DNA from: Lachnospiraceae bacterium MD329
GTDB taxonomy: Bacteria; Bacillota; Clostridia; UBA1381
DNA: 64,000 nt
Assembly: GCA_010206265.1 (NCBI GenBank)
Contig: VIQV01000028.1
Coordinates: 32,027-96,026 of the forward strand
Direction: 5' to 3'
The position numbers and the translations under genes were made by a program. Numbering within the stretch: the stretch's first letter is position 1; each line of letters opens with the position of its first letter. The notes under the pieces are model-generated. The model had not been told where the DNA came from. It saw nothing but the letters and a program-made list of their open reading frames with translations, and did no database searches. Below, in pieces: positions 17,321 through 26,703 of this stretch.

Positions 17321-19047
17321 GGCTCCTTCGGTGTTACATAAATCGTGTTGTAGTTATCATATATCACCATACCGGGTTTTGCGCCGTTTGGCTTTTTGAC
17401 ATTTTTAATTGCCGTGAAATCAACAGGTACCTGAGAGGATTCACGCGCTTTTGAATAGTATGCGGTAATTTCGGCTGCCTCGGTTATCGTGGATTTAGGA
17501 ACGTCCTTGTCAATTCCAAGCTTTATTACGGTATGTGAACCGTGAATGTTCTTTGTATGGAACCATAAATCCGAGGAATTGGCAAATCTGGTTGTAAGAT
17601 AATCATTCTGACTGTTGCTTTTGCCGACGTAAATATCAAAGCCGTCGGAGCTTACAAAATGCATAGGCTTTGCTGCCGCCTGTTTCTGTCGTTTCGGGCT
17701 TACCTTTCGCGCAAGATATCCTTCTGAAATAAGCTCTGCGCGTATTGCGTTAAGGTCTGATTCGCTGTCTGCCGTTTCAACGGCGGTAAGAGTGCTTTCG
17801 AGGTATTCAAGGTCATTTTTTGCATTTTCAATTTGTTTTGCCGCCTCAATCTCGGCGGTTTTTGCCTTGTTGTATTTTTTGTAATAACGCTGTGCATTCT
17901 GCGACGGCGTAAGAGTAGGAGAAAGCTGTATTTTTACATTTCCGCCCTCATAATAGTTCTGTACTTCGATTTCTGTCTGTCCATGCGTGATATTATACAG
18001 ATTGGCAGTCAGCAAATCACCGTAAATCTTATGCTTTTCCTTGTCCTTTGAGTTTGACAGTGTCTTATTGAGAATGACAAGCTTTTTTGAAACACGTTCA
18101 ATATTGTTTGTCAGCAGCTTTACAAGGTCAGAGCTTTTCTGTCTCATTCTCTCGTGCATATCGCGTGTTCTGTAGAAGGTGTCCAGAAGCTCGTTTATAT
18201 TGGGAAAATTCTGTATTTTCGCTATACCCTCATACTGCTCTATCGGGGTAACACTGAAATCCATCAGTTTTCCGTCTGCTGAATTTATAATAATGCAGGG
18301 TGTAAAACTGTTATCCTGAACCGTTTTTGCAAGTTGTACTGTTTCATATAGTATTTTGTTTTTGCCGCTGTCGGTAAGCTCGCCGCAGCGGACATCGGTT
18401 CTTGAAAATGCGCGGTATATTATTTCACGCGCCGTAAGCGGACTTATCCCTGCTACTGCCGATAAAACTGCTTTGTCGGCAGTTTGTCCAGATACAGAAA
18501 AATCAATTTCTGCAGTTTCCTTTATATCAATTAAATCTGTTTTATCCTGCGGCGGCGGAGCTGTATATTGAAGTGCCGGCAAAAGCTCTCGTACGGAACT
18601 TACCGTGAAATCAATATGTTTAATACAGTCGATAATTTTCATATCGTTGTTTGTTAAAATAATATTTGAATGTCTGCCCATAATTTCAGCAATCAGATAT
18701 TTTGTCGTCAGGTCGCCGAGCTCGTCATAGCTCTCTATTGAAATTTTAATTATACGTTCAAATCCTGACTGCTCAATAGCGGTTATCTTACCGCCGCCGA
18801 TATGCTTTCTGAGCAGCATACAAAACAGCGGGGCTGTCTGCGGATTTTTCTTTGACACGCTTGTGAGATGAACGCGCGGGTGCGCAGAGCTTGCAGAAAG
18901 TACAAGCTTGTAGTTTTCGTCTATGGTGCGGATATTTACAGTGATTTCGTCCTTTTCAGGCTGATAAATTTTATCTATGCGTCCGTTTATGAGCCTGTCC
19001 GCAAGCTCTTTGGTAAGACAACGGACAGCTGCTGCGTCAAATGCCAT
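17311..19047 (-). CDS. rqcH: NFACT family protein, RqcH-like (fibronectin-binding A domain)
   Basis: A 578-residue NFACT protein. In Firmicutes, RqcH binds obstructed 50S subunits and recruits alanyl-tRNA to add C-terminal alanine tails that mark stalled peptides for degradation. The order is NFACT-N (MAFDAAAVRCLTKELADRLINGRIDKIYQPEKDEI), helix-hairpin-helix and coiled coil in the middle, and the C-terminal NFACT-R domain (FVSSDGFDIYVGKSNSQND, LWFHTKNIHGSHTVI). The usual Asp-Arg pair in NFACT-N appears as Glu-Arg in GFERI. I chose ATG at 19047 because GGAGG is 5 bases upstream; the longer frame from 19119 adds an implausible tail. Confidence 0.9.
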   Translation of the reverse strand: MAFDAAAVRCLTKELADRLINGRIDKIYQPEKDEITVNIRTIDENYKLVLSASSAHPRVHLTSVSKKNPQTAPLFCMLLRKHIGGGKITAIEQSGFERIIKISIESYDELGDLTTKYLIAEIMGRHSNIILTNNDMKIIDCIKHIDFTVSSVRELLPALQYTAPPPQDKTDLIDIKETAEIDFSVSGQTADKAVLSAVAGISPLTAREIIYRAFSRTDVRCGELTDSGKNKILYETVQLAKTVQDNSFTPCIIINSADGKLMDFSVTPIEQYEGIAKIQNFPNINELLDTFYRTRDMHERMRQKSSDLVKLLTNNIERVSKKLVILNKTLSNSKDKEKHKIYGDLLTANLYNITHGQTEIEVQNYYEGGNVKIQLSPTLTPSQNAQRYYKKYNKAKTAEIEAAKQIENAKNDLEYLESTLTAVETADSESDLNAIRAELISEGYLARKVSPKRQKQAAAKPMHFVSSDGFDIYVGKSNSQNDYLTTRFANSSDLWFHTKNIHGSHTVIKLGIDKDVPKSTITEAAEITAYYSKARESSQVPVDFTAIKNVKKPNGAKPGMVIYDNYNTIYVTPKEPKK

Positions 19048-19113
19048 AACTTCCTCCATAATACTTTTATTTCTATAATATACCACATGAACGAAAAAAA
19101 AACAACAGAAATA

Positions 19114-19142
19114 TTGCAAAATTAAAGGAATAGTGATACAAT
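19114..19142 (+). promoter_or_regulatory. sigma-A promoter for the secreted copper-amine-oxidase-N protein gene
   Basis: TTGCAA (19114-19119), a 17-base spacer and TACAAT (19137-19142), 31 bases before the start codon. Confidence 0.8.
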
Positions 19143-19173
19143 AATATAAAAACTTGTAACGGAGGAATTTATA

Positions 19174-20568
19174 ATGAAAAAATTTTTATCGGCAATTATA
19201 GCAGCCGCAATGACAATTTCCTGTATTACGGCTCAGGCTGCAGGCAGAACAGAGGAGATATTCAACAGCATAAACGACGATTCACAGATACATATTTTGT
19301 ATAATGACACAGTTGTTAAGTATGACGACGTAAAGCCTGTAAATACTGACGGCAGAGTTATGATACCGTTCCGTGCGGCACTTGAGAATATGGGTGCGGC
19401 GGTTGATTATAACAACGAAAGCCGTCTTGTAACGGCAAAAAAGGGTGATACTGAAATTAAGTTCACACTTATGGACGACATAATTTATATCAACAAAAAC
19501 GGCGAGCAGTCTACCATAACAATGGATACGCCTATGATTATCGTTTCTGACAGAACTCTTGTACCGATACGCTTTATGTCTAACGCGCTTGGTATGCAGG
19601 TCGGCTGGGACGGCGATACAGAAACGGTTATAATACTTGATTATGACGCTTACTCGGAGGCGATAAAGACAGCTGCGCCTAATTTTTCTAAACTGTCGGA
19701 AATAGAGCAGCCTGCGAATATTAAAAGCTCAGACAGCTTTGAAATTTCATTTAATACAGAGGGAATTTCAGAGGAAAAAATAAACCTGTCGCTTTCAGGC
19801 AAGGCGGAAACTGTCAGTGTTAAAGATGCTCAGAGCAGTGACTTTACGATTGCTTTTTCAGGTCTTGGAATAGATATTAAGGACGCGGCATTAAAGGTAA
19901 TGGCAAGCGACGGAAAAGTTTATGTTAAAACAGACCTTATAGAAAAGCTTGCTCCGCAGATTAAGGACGAAACTCTGCAGAATAGTCTGAAAATGGTATC
20001 GTCTGATAAGTGGTATACGCTTGATTTAATAAAGTTTATTGATTCACTGCCTATGACGGCTGAAACAAAAACGGCTGTATCAACAGCGCTTACAGGTGTA
20101 AAGACAGGTAACGCGGCGTCAATCATTACGTCAATGGTGAAAACAGACGGTGACGCGGAGCTTGACAGTGCAGTGCTGTTGTCCACTTTCCTTGATACAT
20201 TTGAAACTATTGATAAGTATATTTCAGTAACAGAAAAGGAAAACGGCGGCTATGAAATAAAAATGAATATAACAGATGCGGAATATGATAAGATGATTCT
20301 TGACGCGATAGGTTCAGAATTGAGCGACGAGGATAAAAAGCTTGTATCTGACGCTCTGAACGTGACAATCGGCACAAGTGCCGTATTTGACGGAAGCAAG
20401 GGCAGCGGTGATATGACTGCCGATATGAAAGTGGATATTGAAGGAATAAAGCTTGGACTTTCAATAAAACTTAACGACAGCTTTGAAAAGGACGACAGTC
20501 TGAAAGCTCCTGCAATGCCGACCGACAGTGTAGATATTACAGATATGTTAATTAATGCGCTGAAATAA
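19174..20568 (+). CDS. secreted protein with copper-amine-oxidase-N-like domain
   Basis: A 464-residue exported protein. The signal peptide covers about residues 1-23 (MKKFLSAIIAAAMTISCITAQA). Residues 40-155 form the stalk-like domain with the paired motifs RVMIPFRAALENMGAAVDYN and RTLVPIRFMSNALGMQVGWDG. The remaining 300 residues, roughly 175-464, are Ser/Asp/Lys-rich with alternating beta strands and resemble lipid-binding or LppX-like extracellular beta proteins, though I cannot assign them firmly. Gene is monocistronic: own promoter, GGAGG before ATG 19174, and a terminator at 20586. Extracellular location is well supported; function is unknown. Confidence 0.85.
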   Translation: MKKFLSAIIAAAMTISCITAQAAGRTEEIFNSINDDSQIHILYNDTVVKYDDVKPVNTDGRVMIPFRAALENMGAAVDYNNESRLVTAKKGDTEIKFTLMDDIIYINKNGEQSTITMDTPMIIVSDRTLVPIRFMSNALGMQVGWDGDTETVIILDYDAYSEAIKTAAPNFSKLSEIEQPANIKSSDSFEISFNTEGISEEKINLSLSGKAETVSVKDAQSSDFTIAFSGLGIDIKDAALKVMASDGKVYVKTDLIEKLAPQIKDETLQNSLKMVSSDKWYTLDLIKFIDSLPMTAETKTAVSTALTGVKTGNAASIITSMVKTDGDAELDSAVLLSTFLDTFETIDKYISVTEKENGGYEIKMNITDAEYDKMILDAIGSELSDEDKKLVSDALNVTIGTSAVFDGSKGSGDMTADMKVDIEGIKLGLSIKLNDSFEKDDSLKAPAMPTDSVDITDMLINALK

Positions 20569-20585
20569 GTCGTATAATTAATAAT

Positions 20586-20614
20586 AAACGGTGTTTTTGC
20601 GAAAACACCGTTTT
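20586..20614 (+). terminator. intrinsic terminator, followed by a second A/T hairpin
   Basis: AAACGGTGTTTT (20586-20597) pairs with AAAACACCGTTT (20602-20613) around TGCG. Immediately after it, TTTGAAAAAAA (20618-20628) pairs with TTTTTTTCAAA (20635-20645), a second, purely A/T-rich stem that may back up termination. Confidence 0.8.
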
Positions 20615-20673
20615 AAATTTGAAAAAAATCCAAATTTTTTTCAAAAAACAGTGGAAAAAAAGAATATATGTGC

Positions 20674-20679
20674 TATAAT
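20674..20679 (+). promoter_or_regulatory. probable -10 element for the yicC operon
   Basis: TATAAT preceded by TGTGC, close to an extended -10. The sequence 17 bases upstream (GTGGAA) is a poor -35, so the promoter would rely on the -10. It lies 68 bases before yicC, the first gene of the long housekeeping block. Confidence 0.5.
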
Positions 20680-20746
20680 AGAAATATAGTGGGCAGGTAT
20701 GCCTCTTTAAGCCTTGATTATGTGAAAGGAGCTCATAGGTATAACA

Positions 20747-21625
20747 ATGCTAAAAAGTATGACAGGTTACGGCAGACGTGAAACCGTAACGGACGGAAAA
20801 AAGATACTTGTTGAAATAAAATCGGTAAATCACAGGTATTCGGATTATAACATAAAAGTGCCGAGACATCTCGGTTATCTGGAGGATAAAATCCGAAAAT
20901 GCGCTGCGGACAGCGTAACGCGCGGAAAAATTGATATATATGTCAATGTTGATTATTTTGAAACAGCGGATAAGGAGATTACTTTAAATAAGGAGCTTGC
21001 GAAAAGCTACATAGACGCGCTGTATGCGCTCAGAGAGGAATTTAATCTGACTGACGATATAACCGTGACGAGTGTCGCGCGTAATCCCGAGATATTCAAA
21101 AGCGAACGCGTCGAGGAGGACGAGGAGGCTTTGTGGAAGAATGTTAAGGAAGTACTTGACGGTGCATTGAGTGATTTTATTGCAATGCGTGCGCGAGAGG
21201 GCGAAAGAATAGAGAAGGATTTGTGCGAACGTATAGAATATATGTGTGCGCTTGCCGAAAAGGTGGATAAGCGTTCTCCCGAAACCGTGAAGGAATACAG
21301 CGACAGACTGTATGAAAAGATTAAGGAAGTGCTTGACGGACGCGAAATTGACGAGGGTCGTATACTTACCGAGGTGGCAATATATGCCGATAAAGTAGCT
21401 GTAAATGAAGAAACAGTACGCCTTAAAAGTCATTTTGATGAATTTGACACGATAATCAGAAGCGGCGAACCTGCCGGCAGACGTCTGGACTTTTTAATAC
21501 AGGAAATAAACCGTGAGGTTAACACAATCGGTTCAAAAGCAAGTGATATAGAAATTGCGAAAACGGTTGTAACCTTAAAGGGTGAAATAGAAAAACTCAG
21601 GGAACAGATACAAAATATAGAGTAA
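20747..21625 (+). CDS. yicC: YicC family endoribonuclease
   Basis: A 292-residue YicC-type protein, a family now described as endoribonucleases. The diagnostic start MLKSMTGYGR is present, followed by VEIKSVNHRYSDYNIKVPRHLGYLEDKIRK, and the C-terminal conserved block RRLDFLIQEINREVNTIGSKASD with its acidic residues and EIEKLREQIQNIE. It leads the block yicC-remA-gmk-rpoZ-priA, the usual Firmicutes order, with only 12 bases before remA. Confidence 0.95.
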   Translation: MLKSMTGYGRRETVTDGKKILVEIKSVNHRYSDYNIKVPRHLGYLEDKIRKCAADSVTRGKIDIYVNVDYFETADKEITLNKELAKSYIDALYALREEFNLTDDITVTSVARNPEIFKSERVEEDEEALWKNVKEVLDGALSDFIAMRAREGERIEKDLCERIEYMCALAEKVDKRSPETVKEYSDRLYEKIKEVLDGREIDEGRILTEVAIYADKVAVNEETVRLKSHFDEFDTIIRSGEPAGRRLDFLIQEINREVNTIGSKASDIEIAKTVVTLKGEIEKLREQIQNIE

Positions 21626-21637
21626 CAGGTGAAGAAT

Positions 21638-21901
21638 ATGAAACTGATAAACATAGGATTTGGAAATATGGTAAACGCTGAACGTGTAATTGCCGTAGTA
21701 AGTCCCGATTCCGCGCCGATTAAGCGTATTATCCGTGAGGCAGAGGACAGGGGAAACCTGATAAACGCCACTTACGGCAGACGTACAAGAGCAGTTATAG
21801 TGACTGATTCGGAGCATATTGTCCTGTCCGCACTGCAGACAGAAACGGTAGCTTCAAGACTGGGGGCGGAAACAAGCGAGGAGGCGGTACGGAGTGAGTA
21901 A
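21638..21901 (+). CDS. remA: RemA/DUF370 family DNA-binding regulator
   Basis: An 87-residue protein of the RemA family; in Bacillus subtilis RemA activates biofilm matrix and osmoprotection genes by wrapping DNA. Family features are [32 protein letters not shown] and [31 protein letters not shown] 21638 follows AGGTGAAG; the GTG at 21629 is less likely. It overlaps gmk by 8 bases, suggesting coupled translation. Target genes here are unknown. Confidence 0.92.
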   Translation: MKLINIGFGNMVNAERVIAVVSPDSAPIKRIIREAEDRGNLINATYGRRTRAVIVTDSEHIVLSALQTETVASRLGAETSEEAVRSE

Positions 21902-22496
21902 CGGAATATTGTTTGTTATGTCGGGACCGTCGGGGACAGGCAAAGGAACAATTTGCGAAAAACTGCTTGATAATAAAGCAAATGACTTGTTTTTGTCGGT
22001 ATCGTCTACCACACGCGAAAAGCGCAAAGGTGAAACAGACGGCGTAACATATAATTATACAACAGAGGAAAACTTTAAAAAGATGGCTGAAAACGGTGAA
22101 ATGCTTGAATATGCCGTTTACAGCGGCAATTATTACGGTACACCGAAAAAGACAGTTGAGGATATGCTTTTGTCGGGTAAAAATGTGTTGCTTGAAATTG
22201 AGCCGCAGGGCGCGCTTAAAGTGAAAGACGCTTTCCCTGAGGCGGTGCTGATGTTTATTGTGCCACCGACAATGAAGGAACTCAGAAAAAGACTGTCGGA
22301 GCGAGGACGCGAAACAGAAGAACAGATTGAAAGGCGGCTTGACGCGGCAAAATGGGAGTTTGAACAGTCGCCGAGGTATAATTATATCTTTGTAAACGAC
22401 AGCCTCGAAGAATGTGTCGCAGAAATTGAAAAGACGATACGGGAAACGGCAAAAAGCCGTAGCCTTGTCGATAGATTATTAAACGAAAAGTATTAA
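21894..22496 (+). CDS. gmk: guanylate kinase
   Basis: A 200-residue P-loop kinase that phosphorylates GMP to GDP. The Walker A motif [11 protein letters not shown] lies at the start, followed by [18 protein letters not shown] (GMP-binding), [14 protein letters not shown], and [13 protein letters not shown]. The start is GTG 21894 within the end of remA; GGAGG upstream and the conserved N-terminus support it. Position next to rpoZ is typical. Confidence 0.96.
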   Translation: MSNGILFVMSGPSGTGKGTICEKLLDNKANDLFLSVSSTTREKRKGETDGVTYNYTTEENFKKMAENGEMLEYAVYSGNYYGTPKKTVEDMLLSGKNVLLEIEPQGALKVKDAFPEAVLMFIVPPTMKELRKRLSERGRETEEQIERRLDAAKWEFEQSPRYNYIFVNDSLEECVAEIEKTIRETAKSRSLVDRLLNEKY

Positions 22497-22514
22497 AATC
22501 GGAGGAATGAAATT

Positions 22515-22838
22515 ATGATGATTAAACCCGGAATTACAGAGCTTTCAAAATGTGTGGACAGCCGTTACACTCTTGTAACTATGGCTGCAAAGCGCGCAAG
22601 AATGATAGGTACAGAGCGTATGGAGGACGTGGATACAACAGGTCTTGAAAAGCCTGTTTCAGTTGCGGCTGAGGAAATTCTTAACGGCAGCGTAGGATAT
22701 GTACGTTCGGAGGCTATTGCGCGCGCTAAGGCATATGCAGATGAAAAGGCGGCTGCAATTCTTTCTTTAAACTCAAATGAGGCTGAAACTGCTTATGACG
22801 CGCAGGAGGAGTCGGCTGAGGAGCAGACGGAGGAATAA
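22515..22838 (+). CDS. rpoZ: RNA polymerase omega subunit
   Basis: A 107-residue omega subunit that helps assemble and stabilise RNA polymerase. The family core is visible as RYTLVTMAAKRARMIG followed by KPVSVAAEEILNGSVGYV. An acidic, Glu/Ala-rich tail of about 35 residues extends beyond the usual core. ATG 22515 follows CGGAGG; a second ATG three bases later is also possible. Confidence 0.94.
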   Translation: MMIKPGITELSKCVDSRYTLVTMAAKRARMIGTERMEDVDTTGLEKPVSVAAEEILNGSVGYVRSEAIARAKAYADEKAAAILSLNSNEAETAYDAQEESAEEQTEE

Positions 22839-22848
22839 GATTAAAACT

Positions 22849-25284
22849 ATGATAGCAAGTGTTATCGTTGACCATCGTTCAAGACACGTTGACCGTGCTT
22901 TTGACTATTTTGTTCCGCAGGAAATGGCAGCGGATATAAAAATCGGGAGCAGGGTAATAGTGCCGTTCAGCTCAGGAAATAAAGAGGTTGAGGGTTTTTG
23001 TGTTGCGATTAAAGATGAAAACGATGAAAAGAAACTGAAATCAGTAATAAGGATTGCAAACGATATACCAGCGTTTGACGCGGATATGCTGCCGATTATT
23101 GAGTGGATGCGCGAAAAGTACCTTGCGCCTTATCTTGATATAATTCATACACTGGTTCCGTCTGGAACAAGCATAAAAAGCAGGGAATGGATTTTGACGG
23201 ATAATGTGTCTGAGGAAAAAAGCGGAACGCGTAAAAGAATTATTGAAATTCTTGAGGATAACGGCGGAGGTATGGAATTTAACTCATTAAAAACGCTTTT
23301 TGAAACAGATATACAAAGTATTGTTCGTGAAATGATAAAAGCGGGAACGTTAAAGCGTGAATATCGTCAGGGGACGGCTGTGTCTGAGAGAAAAATTAAG
23401 GGCGTACAGCTTGCAGTTTCTGCTGACGAGGCGCTGAATGCGGCGGAATCTATACGCAAAAAAGCTCCGAAACAGGCAGAAATGCTCGAAATTTTGAGTG
23501 AGAATAACGTTATTTCCCAAAGTGACCTTGTTAAATTTACAAATTCTTCGTCATCAGCGGTAAAAACACTTGTAAAAAAGGGCTGGTGCAGTGAACTTAT
23601 GCTCACGGTGGACCGTGACCCTTACAGACAGAGAACTTTTAAGAAAACTGAAAAGCTTGTACCTACGCCAGAACAGGCGCAGGCAATAGACATACTTTGC
23701 GGCGCGGTTAAACGTCAGAGCGGACAAACGTTTCTTCTGCACGGAGTAACGGGCAGCGGTAAAACAGAGGTGTTTATGCAGGCTATTGAATATGCTGTAA
23801 GCATAGGTAAAACGGCGGTAATGCTGGTGCCTGAAATATCTCTTACACCACAGATGGTGTCACGTTTTATGTCAAGGTTTCAGGGGCGTATTGCAATTTT
23901 TCACAGCGCGCTGTCACAAGGTGAGCGCTTTGACCAGTGGAAAAGAATTAAAGATGGTAAGGCAGACATTGTTATAGGCGCGAGGAGCGCGGTGTTTACA
24001 CCGCTTAAAAATATAGGAATAATAATTATGGACGAGGAACATTCGGATACATATAAATCGGAAATGTCGCCTCGTTATCACGCTCGCGAGGTTGCGTTAA
24101 AACGTGCTGAGGAAACCGGTGCGGCAGTAGTGCTTGCGTCGGCTACTCCAAGTATAGAAAGCTATTTTAAGGCGGTAAACGGAGAGTATAAACTGCTTAA
24201 TATGCGTACCCGTTATAATAAAAATAAAATGCCCGAAATATCTGTAATTGATATGAGAAATGAATTGTCACAGGGCAATATAAGTATGCTGTCAGGAAAG
24301 ATGTGCGAGGAGATACTTAAAAATCTTGAGCGCGGCGAACAGACTATTTTATTTATGAACAGGCGTGGATTTTCGTCGTTTGTGTCGTGCCGTACCTGCG
24401 GTTATGTACCTGAATGTCCGAATTGTAATATTTCGCTTACATACCACAAATACGGAAATAATTTAAGATGTCATTATTGCGGTTATGAGCGTCCAAATTA
24501 TTGTGTGTGTCCTGAATGCGGGAGTAAGTATATACGTTATTTCGGTGGCGGAACACAGAGGGTTGAAGAAGAAATACACAGGCTTTTTCCGAATGCGACA
24601 ACGATACGAATGGATATGGACACAACGGGAACAAAAAATTCACACGAAAAGATTTTAAAAAGCTTTGAACGCGATAAAATAGATATACTTATCGGTACGC
24701 AGATGGTAGCAAAGGGACTTGATTTTGAGAATGTAACGCTTGTGGGAGTGGTTACGGCGGACACTATGCTTCATATAAACGATTTCCGCAGCGGTGAACG
24801 CACGTTTGCAATGCTTGAACAGGTGTCGGGACGCGCAGGACGCGGAAAAAGCGAGGGGCGCGCCGTTATCCAGACGTACACTCCCGAACACGAGGCAGTT
24901 TCACTTGTGAAAACGCACGATTACAATGCTTTTTATGATATAGAAATAGCGGAGAGGAATATGATGTGGTATCCGCCTTTCTGTAAAATTATAAGCGTAC
25001 AGTTTCAGGGGAACGACGAAACGCTGACTTCGGAAACTGCAAGACGCTTTGCGGCGGAAATGGGTGACATTAACTCACTCGGACAGAAGATACAGCTTTT
25101 AGGTCCGATTCCGTCTTATATTTCAAAGATAAAGAATAAATACCGATGGCAGATTATTTTTAAATGCGAAGATGACGATATGCTTGGAAAAATGTTGTTA
25201 AACGCTGAAATGATTTGCAGGAATGATAAAAAATATAACGGTATATCAATAGTAATAGATAAATCTCCAATGATGATATATTAA
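22849..25284 (+). CDS. priA: primosomal replication restart helicase PriA
   Basis: An 811-residue superfamily 2 helicase that reloads the replisome at collapsed forks. Order: N-terminal 3'-DNA-binding domain (ASVIVDHRSRHVDRAFDYFVP), winged helix region, Walker A GVTGSGKTEVF near residue 305, the DEEH box (MDEEHSDTYKSE), then the zinc-binding insert with paired cysteines (CRTCGYVPECPNC and CHYCG ... CPECG) and helicase C-terminal motifs such as GTQMVAKGLDF and QVSGRAGRG. ATG 22849 is the only sensible start; its GGAGG lies rather far upstream, at about 15 bases. Confidence 0.96.
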   Translation: MIASVIVDHRSRHVDRAFDYFVPQEMAADIKIGSRVIVPFSSGNKEVEGFCVAIKDENDEKKLKSVIRIANDIPAFDADMLPIIEWMREKYLAPYLDIIHTLVPSGTSIKSREWILTDNVSEEKSGTRKRIIEILEDNGGGMEFNSLKTLFETDIQSIVREMIKAGTLKREYRQGTAVSERKIKGVQLAVSADEALNAAESIRKKAPKQAEMLEILSENNVISQSDLVKFTNSSSSAVKTLVKKGWCSELMLTVDRDPYRQRTFKKTEKLVPTPEQAQAIDILCGAVKRQSGQTFLLHGVTGSGKTEVFMQAIEYAVSIGKTAVMLVPEISLTPQMVSRFMSRFQGRIAIFHSALSQGERFDQWKRIKDGKADIVIGARSAVFTPLKNIGIIIMDEEHSDTYKSEMSPRYHAREVALKRAEETGAAVVLASATPSIESYFKAVNGEYKLLNMRTRYNKNKMPEISVIDMRNELSQGNISMLSGKMCEEILKNLERGEQTILFMNRRGFSSFVSCRTCGYVPECPNCNISLTYHKYGNNLRCHYCGYERPNYCVCPECGSKYIRYFGGGTQRVEEEIHRLFPNATTIRMDMDTTGTKNSHEKILKSFERDKIDILIGTQMVAKGLDFENVTLVGVVTADTMLHINDFRSGERTFAMLEQVSGRAGRGKSEGRAVIQTYTPEHEAVSLVKTHDYNAFYDIEIAERNMMWYPPFCKIISVQFQGNDETLTSETARRFAAEMGDINSLGQKIQLLGPIPSYISKIKNKYRWQIIFKCEDDDMLGKMLLNAEMICRNDKKYNGISIVIDKSPMMIY

Positions 25285-25297
25285 AGAGGTGATAGAT

Positions 25298-25747
25298 ATG
25301 GCAATTCGTGAAATTCGTAAAAAGGGCGATGAAATCCTTTATAAGAAATGTAAAGAGGTAAAGAATTTTGACAATAAACTTCATATACTTCTTGACGATA
25401 TGTATGACACTATGAAAAAACAGGAGGGCGCAGGACTTGCCGCTCCGCAGGTGGGCATATTAAAGCGCGCTGTGGTGATAGACGTTGGGCAGGGAAGAAT
25501 TGAACTTATAAATCCGGAAATAATAGAAGAAAGCGGCGAGCAGACAGGCAGTGAGGGCTGTTTAAGCGTTCCGGGAGTGTGGGGCGAGGTAACAAGACCT
25601 AACGTTGTTACAGTAAAAGCACAGGATAGAAACGGCAAATGGTTTAAAATGACGGGCGAAGGATTGCTCGCGCGCGCAATGTGTCACGAAACGGAGCACC
25701 TTGACGGTAAGCTGTTTCTTGACAGAGTAACAAAATTTATTGATTAA
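25298..25747 (+). CDS. def: peptide deformylase
   Basis: A 149-residue metalloenzyme that removes the formyl group from new polypeptides. All three motifs are intact: GAGLAAPQVG, EGCLSVPG with the metal-binding cysteine, and HETEHLDG carrying the two metal histidines and catalytic glutamate. ATG 25298 follows AAAGAGGTGAT; a GTG nine bases earlier is within that ribosome site. Forms a pair with fmt 12 bases downstream. Confidence 0.96.
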   Translation: MAIREIRKKGDEILYKKCKEVKNFDNKLHILLDDMYDTMKKQEGAGLAAPQVGILKRAVVIDVGQGRIELINPEIIEESGEQTGSEGCLSVPGVWGEVTRPNVVTVKAQDRNGKWFKMTGEGLLARAMCHETEHLDGKLFLDRVTKFID

Positions 25748-25759
25748 CGGAGAATGTGT

Positions 25760-26692
25760 ATGAAAATACTATTTATTGGTACGCCTGATTTTGCGTCGAC
25801 GTCACTGAAAGCACTGTTGGACTCGGATATGGATATTGTCGGAGTTGTTTCTCAGCCTGATAAACCAAAGGGCAGAGGTCATAAGCTGGTGCCTACGGAA
25901 GTTAAGTCGGTAGCTTTGGAGGCAGGACTTAAAGTGTTTCAGCCGTTGACGCTTAAAGATGGTACTTTCAGAGAAATACTTGACGAACTGAAACCCGATC
26001 TTATAATTGTGGTGGCATATGGCAATATTTTGCCTGATTATATTATAGAATACCCAAAATACGGCTGTGTTAATGTTCACGCGTCACTATTACCTAAATA
26101 TAGAGGTTCAGCACCGATTCAGTGGGCAATTATCAACGGTGAGCGAGTAACGGGCGTAACTACTATGAAAATGGATTCGGGTGTTGATACGGGAGATATG
26201 CTGTTAAAGGCTGAAACGGAGATAGGCGAATATGAAACGTCTGAGGAACTGTTTGACCGTCTTGCGGTTATGGGCGGTGAGCTTTTAATAAAAACGGTCA
26301 AAGGACTTGAGGCGGGCACAATAACGCCGGTTCCTCAAAATCACGCTGAACATACCTATGCACCGATGATTTCAAGAGAAACGGGCATAATTGACTGGAC
26401 AAAATCTGCTCGTGAAATATCAAAACTGATATGCGGTTTAAATTCGTGGCCGCTGGCAAGTACATTGTATAAGGGAGAAACTCTGAAAATAGTAACGGCT
26501 GCGGTGAGTAATGAACAGACAAATGAGCAGGCAGGTAAGATAGTAAGTCTTGATAAGGGCAAAGGACTGAAGGTTGCCTGTGGAGAAGGTACGCTGTATA
26601 TTACGACGGCTCAGTTCCCGAACAGTAAAAAAATGAATGTGGAGGACTATGCACGAGGACACAGCATAGAAATCGGAACAATATTAGGATAG
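25760..26692 (+). CDS. fmt: methionyl-tRNA formyltransferase
   Basis: A 310-residue enzyme that formylates initiator Met-tRNA with 10-formyl-tetrahydrofolate. It begins MKILFIGTPDFAS, and the catalytic segment VNVHASLLPKYRGSAPIQWAIINGE contains the Asn-His pair and SLLPKYRG folate motif; GVTTMKMDSGVDTGD completes the active site. The C-terminal tRNA-binding domain is present. ATG 25760 has a better-spaced GGAG than the ATG at 25754. It sits directly downstream of def. Confidence 0.95.
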   Translation: MKILFIGTPDFASTSLKALLDSDMDIVGVVSQPDKPKGRGHKLVPTEVKSVALEAGLKVFQPLTLKDGTFREILDELKPDLIIVVAYGNILPDYIIEYPKYGCVNVHASLLPKYRGSAPIQWAIINGERVTGVTTMKMDSGVDTGDMLLKAETEIGEYETSEELFDRLAVMGGELLIKTVKGLEAGTITPVPQNHAEHTYAPMISRETGIIDWTKSAREISKLICGLNSWPLASTLYKGETLKIVTAAVSNEQTNEQAGKIVSLDKGKGLKVACGEGTLYITTAQFPNSKKMNVEDYARGHSIEIGTILG

Positions 26693-26703
26693 GAGATAAC
26701 ATA

